This document shows positions 8,809-19,237 of a DNA stretch of 64,000 nt, in pieces. The notes under the pieces were generated by a model, which saw only the letters and a list, made by a program, of their open reading frames with translations, was not told where the DNA came from and searched no databases. The stretch comes from Desulfovibrio piger. Lineage in GTDB: Bacteria > Desulfobacterota > Desulfovibrionia > Desulfovibrionales > Desulfovibrionaceae. The stretch is from positions 827,001-891,000 of the forward strand of contig NZ_OX636706.1 of the NCBI RefSeq assembly GCF_951793255.1, read 5' to 3'. The position numbers and the translations under genes are program-made. Numbering within the stretch: position 1 is the first letter of the stretch; each line of letters begins with the position of its first letter.

Positions 8809-9760
8809 CTACTCCTGGTCGAACAGGTCCTCGACACGTTGCAGGGTAATGCCCAGCTCGGAGGCCGCCGCGAACGCTTCCGATACCTTGTCGCTCGGTA
8901 CGACCATGAAGACATATTCATCGCCGCCCGTATCCCACAGCAGGATCGTCAGGCCATAGCGGTCATGCAAGACGGGGCTGCAAGCGCGGAGCACCTCCTC
9001 GGGGTACGCGTCTTCATCATCGCAGGGGGGCAGGTGTTCCTTTGCCCCCGGCGGCAAGAGGCAGCACAGGGAGGCGAAAACTTCTTCCGGCGCTTCCTTC
9101 CAGTCTACCCAATCCAGGCGTTTCCGGTCCCGCAGGGCCAATCGCATCAACGTAACATGCCAGCCGGTGTAGGCTTCTTCCATATCGAATTCTTCACAGA
9201 GCGCGGCGCACTGTTCCGGCGTCGTGGCGGCGGCGTGGATCTTGCCCGCCAGCGCTTCGGCATCGGCAACGCCGAGCAGGGTAAGGAACGTGAGCAAGGC
9301 CGGGTGCAATATGGGCACAGGCGTCGGTATCCTGGGCTTATTCGCATCCAGGAGCATTGCCAGCGTGCGCTCCATTTTGGCTATGACGGCGGGATCAGTG
9401 ACTTCGGTATCCCGTCCCACCGTCTCATACCAGGGACAGTCCCAGCGCACATAGCGCAACTCCACGGCATCACCGCAAAGCACCACGAAGTAATAATCAA
9501 CGGCCCAGCCGGCGTTGACGACTTCCCCCATGCAGATGCTTTTGGGGATGTAGAACGTCCCTTTCTCACACACATATTCAGAATCCGTGTCTTCCCCCAT
9601 CAATATCGCATTTGGGAAAGGCGTTGACAGCGCGCAACGTTTCTGCGGAGGGGATGGTGCGCATTCTTTTTCCCTGAAAAAATGCGAACAGATCTGTGTT
9701 TATCATGCCACTGTGATAGGGCCTGCCGCGCAGCCCCCTGGTGGCATAATAGATATGCAT
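8809..9760 (-). pseudogene. Unrecognised protein, split by a probable frameshift
   Basis: The real start seems to be the ATG at 9760 (MHIYYATRGLRG), which has an AAGGAGGG ribosome-binding site. That frame runs to about 9612 and then turns into nonsense, while the continuation lies one frame over: with one A removed from CCCAAATGCG, translation reads NAFPNAILMGEDTDSEYV and continues to 8809. The downstream part alone (264 codons from 9600/9603) has no ribosome-binding site. The C-terminal ~170 residues are acidic and rich in Trp/Tyr. No family recognised. It is either a pseudogene or carries a sequencing error. Confidence 0.65.
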
Positions 9761-10075
9761 GGCTCCCTCCTTGATGAACGTTGTATCCGTGAAAAAGGGA
9801 CGAGCCTGAAAGACAGACAGCAAAAGACTGTTACCGCATCCGGGAAACCGGCCTTTCATCCTCCGGGATGCTCCCCGCCAGGACGATGCGCTCATGGAAG
9901 TGTCACGCGCCCATGCCCGTGCTGCCGACTTCTTCCCTGTCGTCCCCCTTCAGGGAAAGCCTAGCCGGGAATGCCGGTTCTATCAAAAATGTCGGGCATC
10001 CGTGGGCTGGCGGCATGTAGGGCCAGCCTGTTTTGCGGTGCCTGCCGGATATCAAAAAAGGGTTTCGCCCCACTC

Positions 10076-10126
10076 CCTCCAGGCTCACGGCCGAAGGCCG
10101 CAGGTTCAAATCCTGCCCCGCAGCCA
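10076..10126 (+). pseudogene. Partial copy of tRNA-fMet 3' half
   Basis: Bases 10091-10126 match 8418-8455 of the initiator tRNA with only a few differences (GGTTCAAATCCTG is identical, then CCCCGCAGCCAGAAAG). Weaker similarity reaches back to the anticodon loop (GGCTCA). The 5' half is absent, so this cannot fold as a tRNA. It probably marks an old integration or duplication end. Confidence 0.75.
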
Positions 10127-10135
10127 GAAAGGAAA

Positions 10136-10169
10136 AGCCCTTACGATGGATGTCGTAAGGGCTTTTTTT
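10136..10169. terminator. Bidirectional terminator
   Basis: AGCCCTTACGA pairs with TCGTAAGGGCT, with A-run and T-run flanks. It lies behind the tRNA fragment on the plus strand and about 70 bases beyond the stop of the minus-strand gene at 10242. Confidence 0.85.
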
Positions 10170-10241
10170 GTACTCTCCTCTTTTCCGTCCTGCGGCAAAG
10201 CCCTGTACTCTGCCACGGCCTTCAGGCTCCCGCCCCAAGCA

Positions 10242-10658
10242 CTACCGCAGCTTCAGCACGAAGCGCGTCCGGGTATCGCTCACTGCGTCCTTTTTATAGT
10301 CAAGGACGGCCCCGATGGGCAGATCCTTCTCGAAACCGAAACGTTCCTTTAATTCCCTGACGCTGCGGGAAGCGATGGCGGAGAACGCCGCCCGCGTCAT
10401 CTTCCGGTCAGCCGCGACGAAGACGATGTCGATGCCCTTGGCATAGGCGGAGACATCCACGGACGTGATCCCCTTGTCGGCATACCGGGCCAGCAGCTCT
10501 TCCTCAAAAGCGGTGAAACGATCACTGTCGTCCACAAACACTTCGGAATCACTGTTCTCCGTAGCGGTATCCGCCTGCGACTCCGCGGACAGGGCGATGA
10601 CGGGCAAGGCAGTGGAAAGGGCGCACGCGACCAAGAGCAGGAAAAAGAATTTCTTCAT
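10242..10658 (-). CDS. Small secreted protein of unknown function
   Basis: 138 residues with a clear Sec signal peptide (KKFFFLLLVACALSTALPVIALSA, cleavage around residue 24-25). The mature part starts with an acidic, Ser/Asp-rich linker, then a mixed alpha/beta region with alternating hydrophobic strands (SVDVSAYAKGIDIVFVAADRKM). The start at 10658 has GGAGGT upstream. No family recognised. Probably periplasmic and transcribed alone. Confidence 0.75.
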   Translation of the reverse strand: MKKFFFLLLVACALSTALPVIALSAESQADTATENSDSEVFVDDSDRFTAFEEELLARYADKGITSVDVSAYAKGIDIVFVAADRKMTRAAFSAIASRSVRELKERFGFEKDLPIGAVLDYKKDAVSDTRTRFVLKLR

Positions 10659-10924
10659 GGCACCTCCGGCCAGACTGGGGGAATGGGGCTACAGGATATC
10701 GCCGCGAATCGCGGCACCAAGGGCCTTGATGCGTACTGCGGGACCTCTTTGGCCTGCCCCGACCGGGCCACCGGCGCAACATGTCCGCCGTCCGCAACAA
10801 GGATCGTCACGATGATACAAAGACAAGAAGAGGCGCTTCATATCGCACCGGGCGGCAAGGCCGTATCCTGCGACGGTGCCGGCATCCGGGGCATCTTGCG
10901 TGCGCCCGGAACCGAAGCAATGGC

Positions 10925-11797
10925 CTAAAACGCCTCGTACTCCCCGATGGCGCAACGGTCCTGCAACGCGGGCAGGGTGCGCTCCAGCAGCACGCCGTCG
11001 CTGTGGCGGGTGTCGTAGCCGTAGGTGACGCGGATGCCCAGGGTCACGAAGCGCACCGCGCGCTCCAGGGCCACGGGCAGGCTGTCCCCCTGAAGGAACG
11101 CCCCCACCAGCACGCTGGAGAAGGTATCGCCCGTGCCGGGATAGAAGGCCGGGATGTAGGGCGACTCCATCTTCCAGAAGCGCCCCTGCTCGCGGCCATA
11201 GGCCACGGCCGCACAATGGCCGGGACGGGTCGCCGGGGCGCTGGTGATGACCACCCTGTCCGGCCCCATGGCCGCCAGGCGTCGCAGCTGCTCCTTGAGG
11301 CCGTCGGGCGAGATGTCCGGCCGGTAGGGTTCGTCCAGCAAAAAGGCCGCTTCGGTGAGGTTGGGCGTGATGACGTGGGCGTGGCCGATGAGCTGGCGCA
11401 TGGCCTCCACCATCTCCGGCGTCTGGGTGGGGTCCAGGGTGCCGTTGTCGCCCAGCACGGGGTCCACCAGCGCGAAGCCGCCGGGCTTGAGGAAATGGCC
11501 GATGCACCGGGCCGCTATCTCCAGCTGGAGCGGATTGCCCAGAAAGCCGGAATAGACGGCGTCGAAGCTCAGGCCCATCCGCTGCCAGTGATCCAGCATG
11601 GGCCCCATCTCGGCGGTCAGGTCATGAAAGGTGAAGCCCTCCACGCCGGAGGTCTGGGAAGACAGGACCGCCGTGGGCAGGGGGCAGGTCTGGACGCCCA
11701 TGCTGGCAAGGATGGGGATGACCACGGTCAGCGAGGCACGCCCGAAACCGGAAAGGTCATGGATGGCGGCCACACGTTGCAGGGGGATCTCGTGCAT
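10925..11797 (-). CDS. pdxY: Pyridoxal/pyridoxamine kinase (ribokinase superfamily)
   Basis: 290 residues; phosphorylates pyridoxal, pyridoxine or pyridoxamine in the vitamin B6 salvage pathway. It opens with IHDLSGFGRASLTVVIPILA, typical of PdxK/PdxY. The substrate region has VYSGFLGNP and FALVDPVLGD, and the ATP/anion-hole motif is GTGDTFSSVLVGA. Start ATG at 11797 with GAGGT; the in-frame extension to 11881 is not supported. PdxY is favoured over PdxK because of the SGFLG-type start; this is a resemblance call. Confidence 0.88.
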   Translation of the reverse strand: MHEIPLQRVAAIHDLSGFGRASLTVVIPILASMGVQTCPLPTAVLSSQTSGVEGFTFHDLTAEMGPMLDHWQRMGLSFDAVYSGFLGNPLQLEIAARCIGHFLKPGGFALVDPVLGDNGTLDPTQTPEMVEAMRQLIGHAHVITPNLTEAAFLLDEPYRPDISPDGLKEQLRRLAAMGPDRVVITSAPATRPGHCAAVAYGREQGRFWKMESPYIPAFYPGTGDTFSSVLVGAFLQGDSLPVALERAVRFVTLGIRVTYGYDTRHSDGVLLERTLPALQDRCAIGEYEAF

Positions 11798-12205
11798 GGG
11801 TACCTCAGCGGGAAGGGGAGGACAGGAAGTCAAACTCTGCCACCGGAGGGGCCGTCTTGCAAGCCGGACAGCAGGCAACACCTGTAAACACCCCGTTTTA
11901 ATAAAAAATAAATAGCCTTATTCTACAAGGTGTTACCACTTTCCCCAGCATCCGGCACAGATTTTTCGTCTGTGTTCCAGCCGCCCGGCCCGGCACTGGA
12001 AAGAGGACGGAACACACCACCGGCAGTGACCGCGAGGGCAATGGTCACAAAAGGCATCAAGACAGGGATGGTTTGGGAGCGGGGAAGGCCCTGCTGGATG
12101 GCGGCACTGGAGCCATGCCCGCCATACCGGAGTGCGTTACGGGCATCGGCAAGAGACGGCTGCCCCTCCTTTCTTCCGGTATGACGGCGGGCGTGCGGCC
12201 GGCGC
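11798..12205. other. Intergenic region upstream of pdxY
   Basis: About 400 bases. An A/T-rich block at 11895-11930 (TTTTAATAAAAAATAAATAG) probably holds the minus-strand pdxY promoter, but no clean -35/-10 pair stands out. The remainder has no convincing gene; short frames on both strands lack ribosome-binding sites and family features. Confidence 0.5.
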
Positions 12206-12856
12206 CTAGATCTTCTCCAGCGCCAGCCGGAAGGCGAAACAGATGAAGATGAGGCCCGTGAGCCGGTGCAGCCAGGCCTGGAAGGACGGCCGGGCGAACA
12301 GGCGGCGGATGCGGTGCAGCAGGCTGGCCAGCAGCACGAACCAGCCCAGGCAGAAAAAGGCCATGATGCCGCCCAGCTCCAGGAATTGCGGCCAGAGGGC
12401 GGCATGCGGGTCCAAAAACTGCGGCAGCATGGTCAGGAAAAAGACCACGGCCTTGGGGTTGAGGGCATTGGTCAAAAATCCCTGCCGGAAGGCCCGGCGA
12501 CGCAGGCCGCGGACAGGCTGCACTTCCTCTTCCTGCCCTCCGTGACGCACCACGGCGGCCGTGACCTCACGCCCGGCCCGCAGGGCATGGATGCCCATCC
12601 AGAACAGATAGGCGGCCCCCGCATAGCGCAAAAGCGTGAACAGGGTGACGGACTGGGCGATGACCGCACTGATGCCCAGCATGGCGGCCGAGGTGTGGAC
12701 CATGATGCCCAGCGCCACGCCGCAGGCCGCGGCCTGACCGGAGCTGCGCCCCTCCGTCAGGGACGTGCGGACGATGAGGGCAAAATCCGGGCCGGGCAGC
12801 ATGACCAGCAGGGCCGCCAGCGGGATGTAGAGGAGCAGGTTTTCCAATGAGACCAT
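12206..12856 (-). CDS. LysE/RhtB-family amino-acid exporter
   Basis: 216 residues, six hydrophobic segments, and the family signature MLPGPDFALIVRTSLTEGR near the N-terminus followed by G-ALGI. The NALNPKAVVFFLTMLPQF motif in the middle is diagnostic for LysE/RhtB exporters. These are inner-membrane exporters of amino acids or derivatives; the substrate is not predictable. Start ATG at 12856 with AGGAACG upstream. Confidence 0.92.
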   Translation of the reverse strand: MVSLENLLLYIPLAALLVMLPGPDFALIVRTSLTEGRSSGQAAACGVALGIMVHTSAAMLGISAVIAQSVTLFTLLRYAGAAYLFWMGIHALRAGREVTAAVVRHGGQEEEVQPVRGLRRRAFRQGFLTNALNPKAVVFFLTMLPQFLDPHAALWPQFLELGGIMAFFCLGWFVLLASLLHRIRRLFARPSFQAWLHRLTGLIFICFAFRLALEKI

Positions 12857-12975
12857 GCGTCGTTCCTGTAGGTCGCCCACGATCACGGGACGGGAAACAA
12901 AGGGAGGAAGGGCCCTTCCCGCAGGGATGCGCCCTTCCTCCCGGACATACGAAGATAGTGCAGTGACGCGGCTGC

Positions 12976-14118
<1,143 letters not shown>

Positions 14119-14214
14119 TGTCTGCATCCTTTTCTGTATTCCTGATTGCGGCCGCCGGGGGCGGGCCTGTAGGCAAAAAACGGCGCACCGGGGAACCGGC
14201 GCGCCGCCATGCGT

Positions 14215-16041
14215 CTAGTCTTCGGCTGCGCGGGCTTCCTGCTGCAGGGCCTGCGAGCGCTTGAGCAGCTGCTCAAGCTGGATGTCCACACCGATGACGC
14301 CCACGATGTTGTCGTCATCGTCCGTCACCGGGCAGGACACGGTGATGACCAGCTTGCCCGTGAACTGGGACTGGTACACGTCCATGATGTGCATGTCGCC
14401 GGTCTGCATGGGCATCCTGAACCATTCGCGCTGCGAGAAGTCGAAGCCGATGGGCAGGGCCTCGTACTTTTCACGGTAGGCGGGGTCGGTGATGGCCGCG
14501 CACTTGAGGCTGCCCTTGGTATCCGTGAGGTAGAGGTACTGGATGAAGGGGTACTCGCGCGAGAAGCTGTCCAGGCGGGCGCAGGCATGCTTGCCGAAGT
14601 CCCGCAGGTCCTCGTTCCGCGCCAGACGGGCGATGAGGTGGGCGGCCAGCTCGTCGGCCAGTTCCTCCATGTGGTCGAACTCGGTCTCGAACAGCTCCGG
14701 CATGTAGCGCTGCACCAGGGCCGCCATCTCGTCGTGCGAAAGGTGCGTGGTGCGGCCGGTGTCGTAGATGGCCACGATGGCCTCGTAGATCTTGCCCACG
14801 GCGGGGTGCTTCTTGCAGATCTGCTTGCCTTCGGGCAGCTTGAGATTGACGTTGATCCAGTAGGCCACCCCGGCACGGCCGGTCTTGTCGGTGATGATGA
14901 TGGGCACGGGACGGCCCAGCAGATGCTTGGTGTCGAAGATGTTGTAGATCTCTTCGTTCTTGGCCAGACCGTCGGCATGCACACCGGCGCTGGTGGCGTT
15001 GAAGTCGCGGCCCACGAAGGGATAGTTGTAGGGGATGTTGTAGTGCAGTTCTTTTTCGAAGAACTCGGCCACCTCGCTCAGGATGGTGGTGTCGGCGGCG
15101 GCATCGTCACCGGTGAGCGAGATGTACTCGATGATCAGGGCTTCCAGCGGCGTGTTGCCCGTGCGCTCGCCAAAGCCGAACAGCGTGCTGTTGACCGCGC
15201 CGCAGCCGTTGAGCCAGGCCGTGACGCCGTTGACCAGCACCTTGTGGAAGTCGTTGTGGCCGTGCCATTCCAGCCATTCGCCGGGCACACCGGCCTCGTC
15301 GGTGAAGGCACGCACGATGCGCTGCACCGAGCGGGGCAGGGCCGCGCCGGGATAGGGCACGCCGTAGCCCATGGTGTCGCACAGGCGGATCTTGACCGGC
15401 ATGCCGCTCTGCTGGCTCAGCTCCATGAGTTTCTGGGCAAAGGGCAGGCAGAAGCCGTAGGTGTCGGCGCGGGTCACGTCCTCGAAATGGCAGCGCGGGA
15501 TGATGCCCCATTCCAGGGCCTGCCGGGCCAGGTCAAGATACATGTCCATGGCCTGCTGGCGGGTCTTCCCCAGCTTGAGATAGATATGGTAGTCCGACAC
15601 GCTGGTCAGCATGCCGGTCTCGTCGAACTCCATGTCCCGGGCCAGCTTGAGGTCTTCCTTGTTGGCGCGGATCCAGGAAGTCACGCGCGGGAAGCGGTAG
15701 CCGCGCGCCCGGCAGACGTCGATGCACTTGCGGTCCTTGGCCGAGTACAGGAAGAACTCCGACGCCGTGATGAGGCCCGTCTTGCCGCCCATGCGGTGCA
15801 GGAAGTCGAATATCTTGGCCACCTGCTTGACCGTATACGGCGGCCGGGCCTGCTGGCCGTCACGGAAGGTGGTGTCCGTGATGCGCATCTGTTCGGCAGG
15901 ACGCGGGGCAAGGAGCACCTCGTCGAAAGTCGTGCGACAGATGCTGGTGTAAGGAAAAAGCTCGCGGTACAGCTGGGGCTGTTCCCGTTCCTGAAGCGAA
16001 AGCGGGCGAACGCTGCCCGTCTGATGGATGATGCTGCTCAT
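14215..16041 (-). CDS. Re-type citrate synthase (HMGL-like) with C-terminal sensor-like domain
   Basis: 608 residues. Residues ~30-330 form an HMG-CoA-lyase-like TIM barrel (RITDTTFRDGQQARPPYT; metal-site HGHND), the fold of the Re-citrate synthase of Clostridium kluyveri and its Desulfovibrio homologues, which condenses acetyl-CoA with oxaloacetate. A linker domain with GRAGVAYWIN follows. The last ~130 residues look like a PDC/Cache sensor (YPFIQYLYLTDTKG, QREWFRMPM, GVIGVDIQLEQL). Its place upstream of icd supports citrate synthesis; homocitrate or isopropylmalate synthase is the alternative. Start ATG at 16041; a much longer open frame upstream is antisense to the exoribonuclease. Confidence 0.82.
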   Translation of the reverse strand: MSSIIHQTGSVRPLSLQEREQPQLYRELFPYTSICRTTFDEVLLAPRPAEQMRITDTTFRDGQQARPPYTVKQVAKIFDFLHRMGGKTGLITASEFFLYSAKDRKCIDVCRARGYRFPRVTSWIRANKEDLKLARDMEFDETGMLTSVSDYHIYLKLGKTRQQAMDMYLDLARQALEWGIIPRCHFEDVTRADTYGFCLPFAQKLMELSQQSGMPVKIRLCDTMGYGVPYPGAALPRSVQRIVRAFTDEAGVPGEWLEWHGHNDFHKVLVNGVTAWLNGCGAVNSTLFGFGERTGNTPLEALIIEYISLTGDDAAADTTILSEVAEFFEKELHYNIPYNYPFVGRDFNATSAGVHADGLAKNEEIYNIFDTKHLLGRPVPIIITDKTGRAGVAYWINVNLKLPEGKQICKKHPAVGKIYEAIVAIYDTGRTTHLSHDEMAALVQRYMPELFETEFDHMEELADELAAHLIARLARNEDLRDFGKHACARLDSFSREYPFIQYLYLTDTKGSLKCAAITDPAYREKYEALPIGFDFSQREWFRMPMQTGDMHIMDVYQSQFTGKLVITVSCPVTDDDDNIVGVIGVDIQLEQLLKRSQALQQEARAAED

Positions 16042-16239
16042 GGAACTCCGTCCGGCCTGAAAAGTGACGTACAAGGTAAGAAACACATATCCTGTTAGCG
16101 ACGGCGCGTCAAAGGGCTGGCGGGACGGCGCTCCGGCCTTCGGACGTGTCGAAGGATGCGCCGCCGGGACTTGCCAGAACAGGCAAAATGACGGATTGTA
16201 CCGCCTATCGGAGCCCATCCTCCGGTTGAAGGAGCTTTT

Positions 16240-18369
16240 ATGTCGGTTTGTGTGCAGTACCCCTCGGCGGGCTGCATTGTGGAATATCTTGAAGGCAATG
16301 CCATCCAGATCGCGCTGGTCACCGAAGAATCTGGCGGCAAACTGCGTCTTTTGCTGCCCAACCGGCGCGAGACGCGTCTCACCACGTCGCGCCTGCTGCC
16401 CTGGGCCGGGCCCGCGCTGGGCTCCGTGCCCGGCAAGGACGAGTCCGCCCGCGTGCTGGAGCAGCACCGCGCCCGCCGCGAAGAACTGGCCGCGGCCCTG
16501 CCCGTGCTGGAACTGTGGGAAATGAGCCAGGGCGAGGTGCCGGAAGCCTCGGCCCAGTGGTTCGCCGAACTGGCCGGTCAGGCCGGGGACGCCGACAGCG
16601 TCGCCGCCTGCGGGCGGGCCCTGCTGGCCTGCAAGAGCCACTTCCGCTTCCAGCCTCCCGTCTTCCAGATCTTTTCCGCCGAGATGGTGGAAAAGCGCCT
16701 CAAGGAACAGCAGGAACGCGCCGCCCGCGAGGCCCTGGTGCTGGGCGGCAACAGCTTTTTCCGCCTGCTCTGGGACGTGGCCTGCAAAAAACGCGCGCTG
16801 CCGCCCCAGCCCGGCGAGGACACCCGGGGCATCTCCGAATGGCCGGCCCCCGAAGTGGCCGAACGTCTGAAGCAGATCCTGTTCGCCCGCATGGCCGACC
16901 CCGAGAGCCAGGAATACGACGAACTGTGGCGCATGCTCTCCAAGGGCCTGCCCGACGTGCCGCACCTGCCCGTACAGCTGCTCATGGCCTGGGAACAGGT
17001 GCCCGCCCATTACAATTTCTGGTATGACCGCGCGGGCTACGCCCCCGGCGACGACTGGTGGCAGCCTCTGGCCCCGGCCGTGGAGGCCCTGCAGCGGGCT
17101 GCCCGTGAGGTGGAGCTGCCCGTCTGCGACCTGCCCTTCATCAGTATCGACAGCGCCACCACCCGCGACGTGGACGACGCGTTCCACATCCTGCCCACGG
17201 ACGACGGCGGCTTCGACCTGACCCTGGCCCTGGCCTGCCCGGCCGCCTGCTGGCCTTTCGGCGAGGCCCTGGACAAGGCCGTGTTCCGTCGCGGCACCAG
17301 CATCTACCTGCCCGAGGGCGACAGCCACATGATGCCCGAAGCCCTGGGCACGGACGCCTTTTCCCTGCTGGCCGGTCAGGATCGCCCGGCCTTCTGTGTG
17401 CGGACGCGCATCTCGGCCGCGGGCGAGATCCTTTCCTGCGAGCCCTGGGCCGCACGGGTGCGCCTGGCCGCCAACCTGACCTATGACGACACCCAGGCCG
17501 TCCTCGACGCCCTGGCCGCCGGTGAGGCCCCGCAGGCGGACAACCCCGCCGCGCCCTGGGCCACCATGCTGGCCTGCGGCAACGACTTCGCCCGCGTCTG
17601 GCAAAAGGCCCGCATCGCGCGCGGGGCCGTCATCATGGACCGGCCCGAACCGTCCATCGTGCTGGAAGGCGAAGGCGCGCAGACGCGCGTGTCCATCGAG
17701 CCCGGCCACGAGACCCCGGACTCCCAGCCGCTGGTGGCCGAGATGATGATCCTGGCCAGCGCCGCCGTGGCCCAGTGGGCCGCGGAACGCGAGATCCCCA
17801 TGCTGCACCGCACCCAGGACGTGGCCCTGCCCAGGGAATACGCCGGCGTCTGGAAGGAGCCCCAGGACATGACGCGCATCATGCGCGCCCTGATCCCCTC
17901 CAGCCTCGAAGTGCAGGCCCGGCCGCACGCCGCCCTGGGCCTGGCGCGCTACACGCCCATGACCTCGCCCCTGCGCCGCTATCCCGACCTCATCAACGAG
18001 GCCCAGCTGCTGCACTGGCTCACCCACGGCACGCCCCGCTGGGATGGCGAGGCCCTGTCCACCCTGCTGGTCAGCCTCAATGCCGTGCTGGATGCCGCCG
18101 GGCAGGTGCAGCGCTTCCGCCCGCGCTACTGGAAGCTGCTCTACTTCCGCCAGCAGGGCGACAAGGTCTGGTGGGACGGCGTGGTCACCGAAGAAAACGA
18201 CATGTTCGTCAACGTGAGCCTGCCCGCACAGGGCATGTACGTGCGCGGCAAACGCCGCATGTTCGACGAACGTACCTGCCCCGGCATGGCCGTGCAGGTG
18301 CGCATCGGCCGCGTGCACCCGCTGTACAACGAGATCCAGATCCTCGAAGCCGTCAGCATGGACGGCTGA
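16240..18369 (+). CDS. RNB-domain 3'-5' exoribonuclease (RNase II/R family)
   Basis: 709 residues. The RNB catalytic motif ISIDSATTRDVDDAFHI is at about residues 301-317, with the expected Asp cluster, and TPMTSPLRRYPDLINE near 575. The N-terminal ~300 residues are not a standard cold-shock pair, and the C-terminus has an S1-like strand pattern (VWWDGVVTEENDMFVNV). It degrades single-stranded RNA processively in the cytoplasm. Start ATG at 16240 after GAAGGAG. Divergent from the citrate synthase gene. The RNase II versus RNase R subclass is unclear. Confidence 0.88.
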   Translation: MSVCVQYPSAGCIVEYLEGNAIQIALVTEESGGKLRLLLPNRRETRLTTSRLLPWAGPALGSVPGKDESARVLEQHRARREELAAALPVLELWEMSQGEVPEASAQWFAELAGQAGDADSVAACGRALLACKSHFRFQPPVFQIFSAEMVEKRLKEQQERAAREALVLGGNSFFRLLWDVACKKRALPPQPGEDTRGISEWPAPEVAERLKQILFARMADPESQEYDELWRMLSKGLPDVPHLPVQLLMAWEQVPAHYNFWYDRAGYAPGDDWWQPLAPAVEALQRAAREVELPVCDLPFISIDSATTRDVDDAFHILPTDDGGFDLTLALACPAACWPFGEALDKAVFRRGTSIYLPEGDSHMMPEALGTDAFSLLAGQDRPAFCVRTRISAAGEILSCEPWAARVRLAANLTYDDTQAVLDALAAGEAPQADNPAAPWATMLACGNDFARVWQKARIARGAVIMDRPEPSIVLEGEGAQTRVSIEPGHETPDSQPLVAEMMILASAAVAQWAAEREIPMLHRTQDVALPREYAGVWKEPQDMTRIMRALIPSSLEVQARPHAALGLARYTPMTSPLRRYPDLINEAQLLHWLTHGTPRWDGEALSTLLVSLNAVLDAAGQVQRFRPRYWKLLYFRQQGDKVWWDGVVTEENDMFVNVSLPAQGMYVRGKRRMFDERTCPGMAVQVRIGRVHPLYNEIQILEAVSMDG

Positions 18370-18390
18370 TGCGGGATCCTGAGGATATGT

Positions 18391-18480
18391 TTCCGGGGGG
18401 AAGGGACCCCCTTTAACCAGCGCCCAAAGGGGGTCCCTTCCCCCCAGGCCCCCCATCCTCCCCCAAATGCGCTTCATCAG
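18391..18480 (+). repeat. Dispersed palindromic intergenic repeat, copy 2
   Basis: A perfect 20-bp stem (18395-18414 with 18426-18445), loop AACCAGCGCCC, then a pyrimidine tail CCCCCCATCCTCCCCC ending AAATGCGCTTCATCAG. It begins 21 bases after the exoribonuclease stop, in gene-sense orientation. Confidence 0.9.
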
Positions 18481-18580
18481 GGGAAACGGGCCGTACGGGA
18501 ACGGGACACTACAGGGATAAACAACGCCATGGCAGCCGCTGTGGCGGGGCAAGGACAGCCCCGGTTCAAGGAGGAGGAAT

Positions 18581-19174
18581 ATGACGGCCTTTTTGTGTAT
18601 CGTTCTGGGTTATGTGCTGGGTTCCGCCCCGTGGGGGCTGGTCATCGCCCGCACCTTCTGCGGCATCGATCCCCGTAACGACGGCAGCCGCAACACCGGC
18701 GCCACCAACGTGGCCCGCCTGTGCGGTTTCCGCTGGGGCGTGCTGACCCTGGCCTGTGACCTGGGCAAGGGCGCCCTGCCCGTGGCCCTGGCCCTGTGGC
18801 TGGACCTTTCGCCCCTGCTGGTGACCTGCGTGGCCCTGGCCTGCGTGCTGGGCCATGTGTTCTCCTGCTTCATGGGCTTCCGCGGCGGCAAGGCCGTGGC
18901 CACCAGCATCGGCGTGTTCCTGCCGCTGGCCTTCTTCCCCCTGCTCTTCTCCTGCGCGGCCTGCGTGCTGGTCATCTGGCGCAGCGGCTTCGTCTCGCTG
19001 GGCTCCCTGACCCTGGTCACGGTGCTGCCCTTTGCCCTGCTGGCCGCCACCAAGTACGCCTGGGTGCCCCTGTCGCTGTGCATCTGGGCCCTGGTGGTCT
19101 GGAAGCACAAGGAGAACATCGCCCGCCTGCGCGCCGGTACCGAAAAGAGCTGGCTCAAGAGCCGCCAGAAGTAA
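18581..19174 (+). CDS. plsY: Glycerol-3-phosphate acyltransferase PlsY
   Basis: 197 residues, inner-membrane enzyme that transfers an acyl group from acyl-phosphate to glycerol-3-phosphate in phospholipid synthesis. Family motifs are present: GSAPWGLVIAR, GSRNTGATNVAR, DLGKGALPV and GFRGGKAVATSIG. Five hydrophobic helices. ATG at 18581 with AAGGAGGAGG eight bases before. A strong terminator follows. Confidence 0.96.
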   Translation: MTAFLCIVLGYVLGSAPWGLVIARTFCGIDPRNDGSRNTGATNVARLCGFRWGVLTLACDLGKGALPVALALWLDLSPLLVTCVALACVLGHVFSCFMGFRGGKAVATSIGVFLPLAFFPLLFSCAACVLVIWRSGFVSLGSLTLVTVLPFALLAATKYAWVPLSLCIWALVVWKHKENIARLRAGTEKSWLKSRQK

Positions 19175-19193
19175 GACGGCGCAACACGACAGT

Positions 19194-19229
19194 AAAAGGC
19201 CTCTTTCCCCTGCGGGAAAGAGGCCTTTT
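19194..19229. terminator. Bidirectional terminator after plsY
   Basis: AAAAGGCCTCTTTCCC pairs with GGGAAAGAGGCCTTTT around a four-base loop. It serves plsY on the plus strand and the truncated gene at 19238 on the minus strand. Confidence 0.92.
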
Positions 19230-19237
19230 ACATTATG

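Noticed and set aside
10076-10126. A second complete tRNA gene
   Set aside because: No matching 5' acceptor or D-arm can be found upstream of the T-arm copy.
9903-10238. 111-residue minus-strand frame containing GQDLNLRP
   Set aside because: This peptide is a known artefact of translating tRNA 3' ends in reverse; it coincides with the tRNA-fMet fragment.
10781-11887. 368-residue plus-strand frame across pdxY
   Set aside because: Antisense to a clearly recognisable kinase, with no family features.
14209-16098. 629-residue open frame on the plus strand
   Set aside because: It is exactly antisense to the citrate synthase gene, has a His/Val/Gly/Leu-biased composition typical of reverse frames in GC-rich DNA, and no ribosome-binding site.
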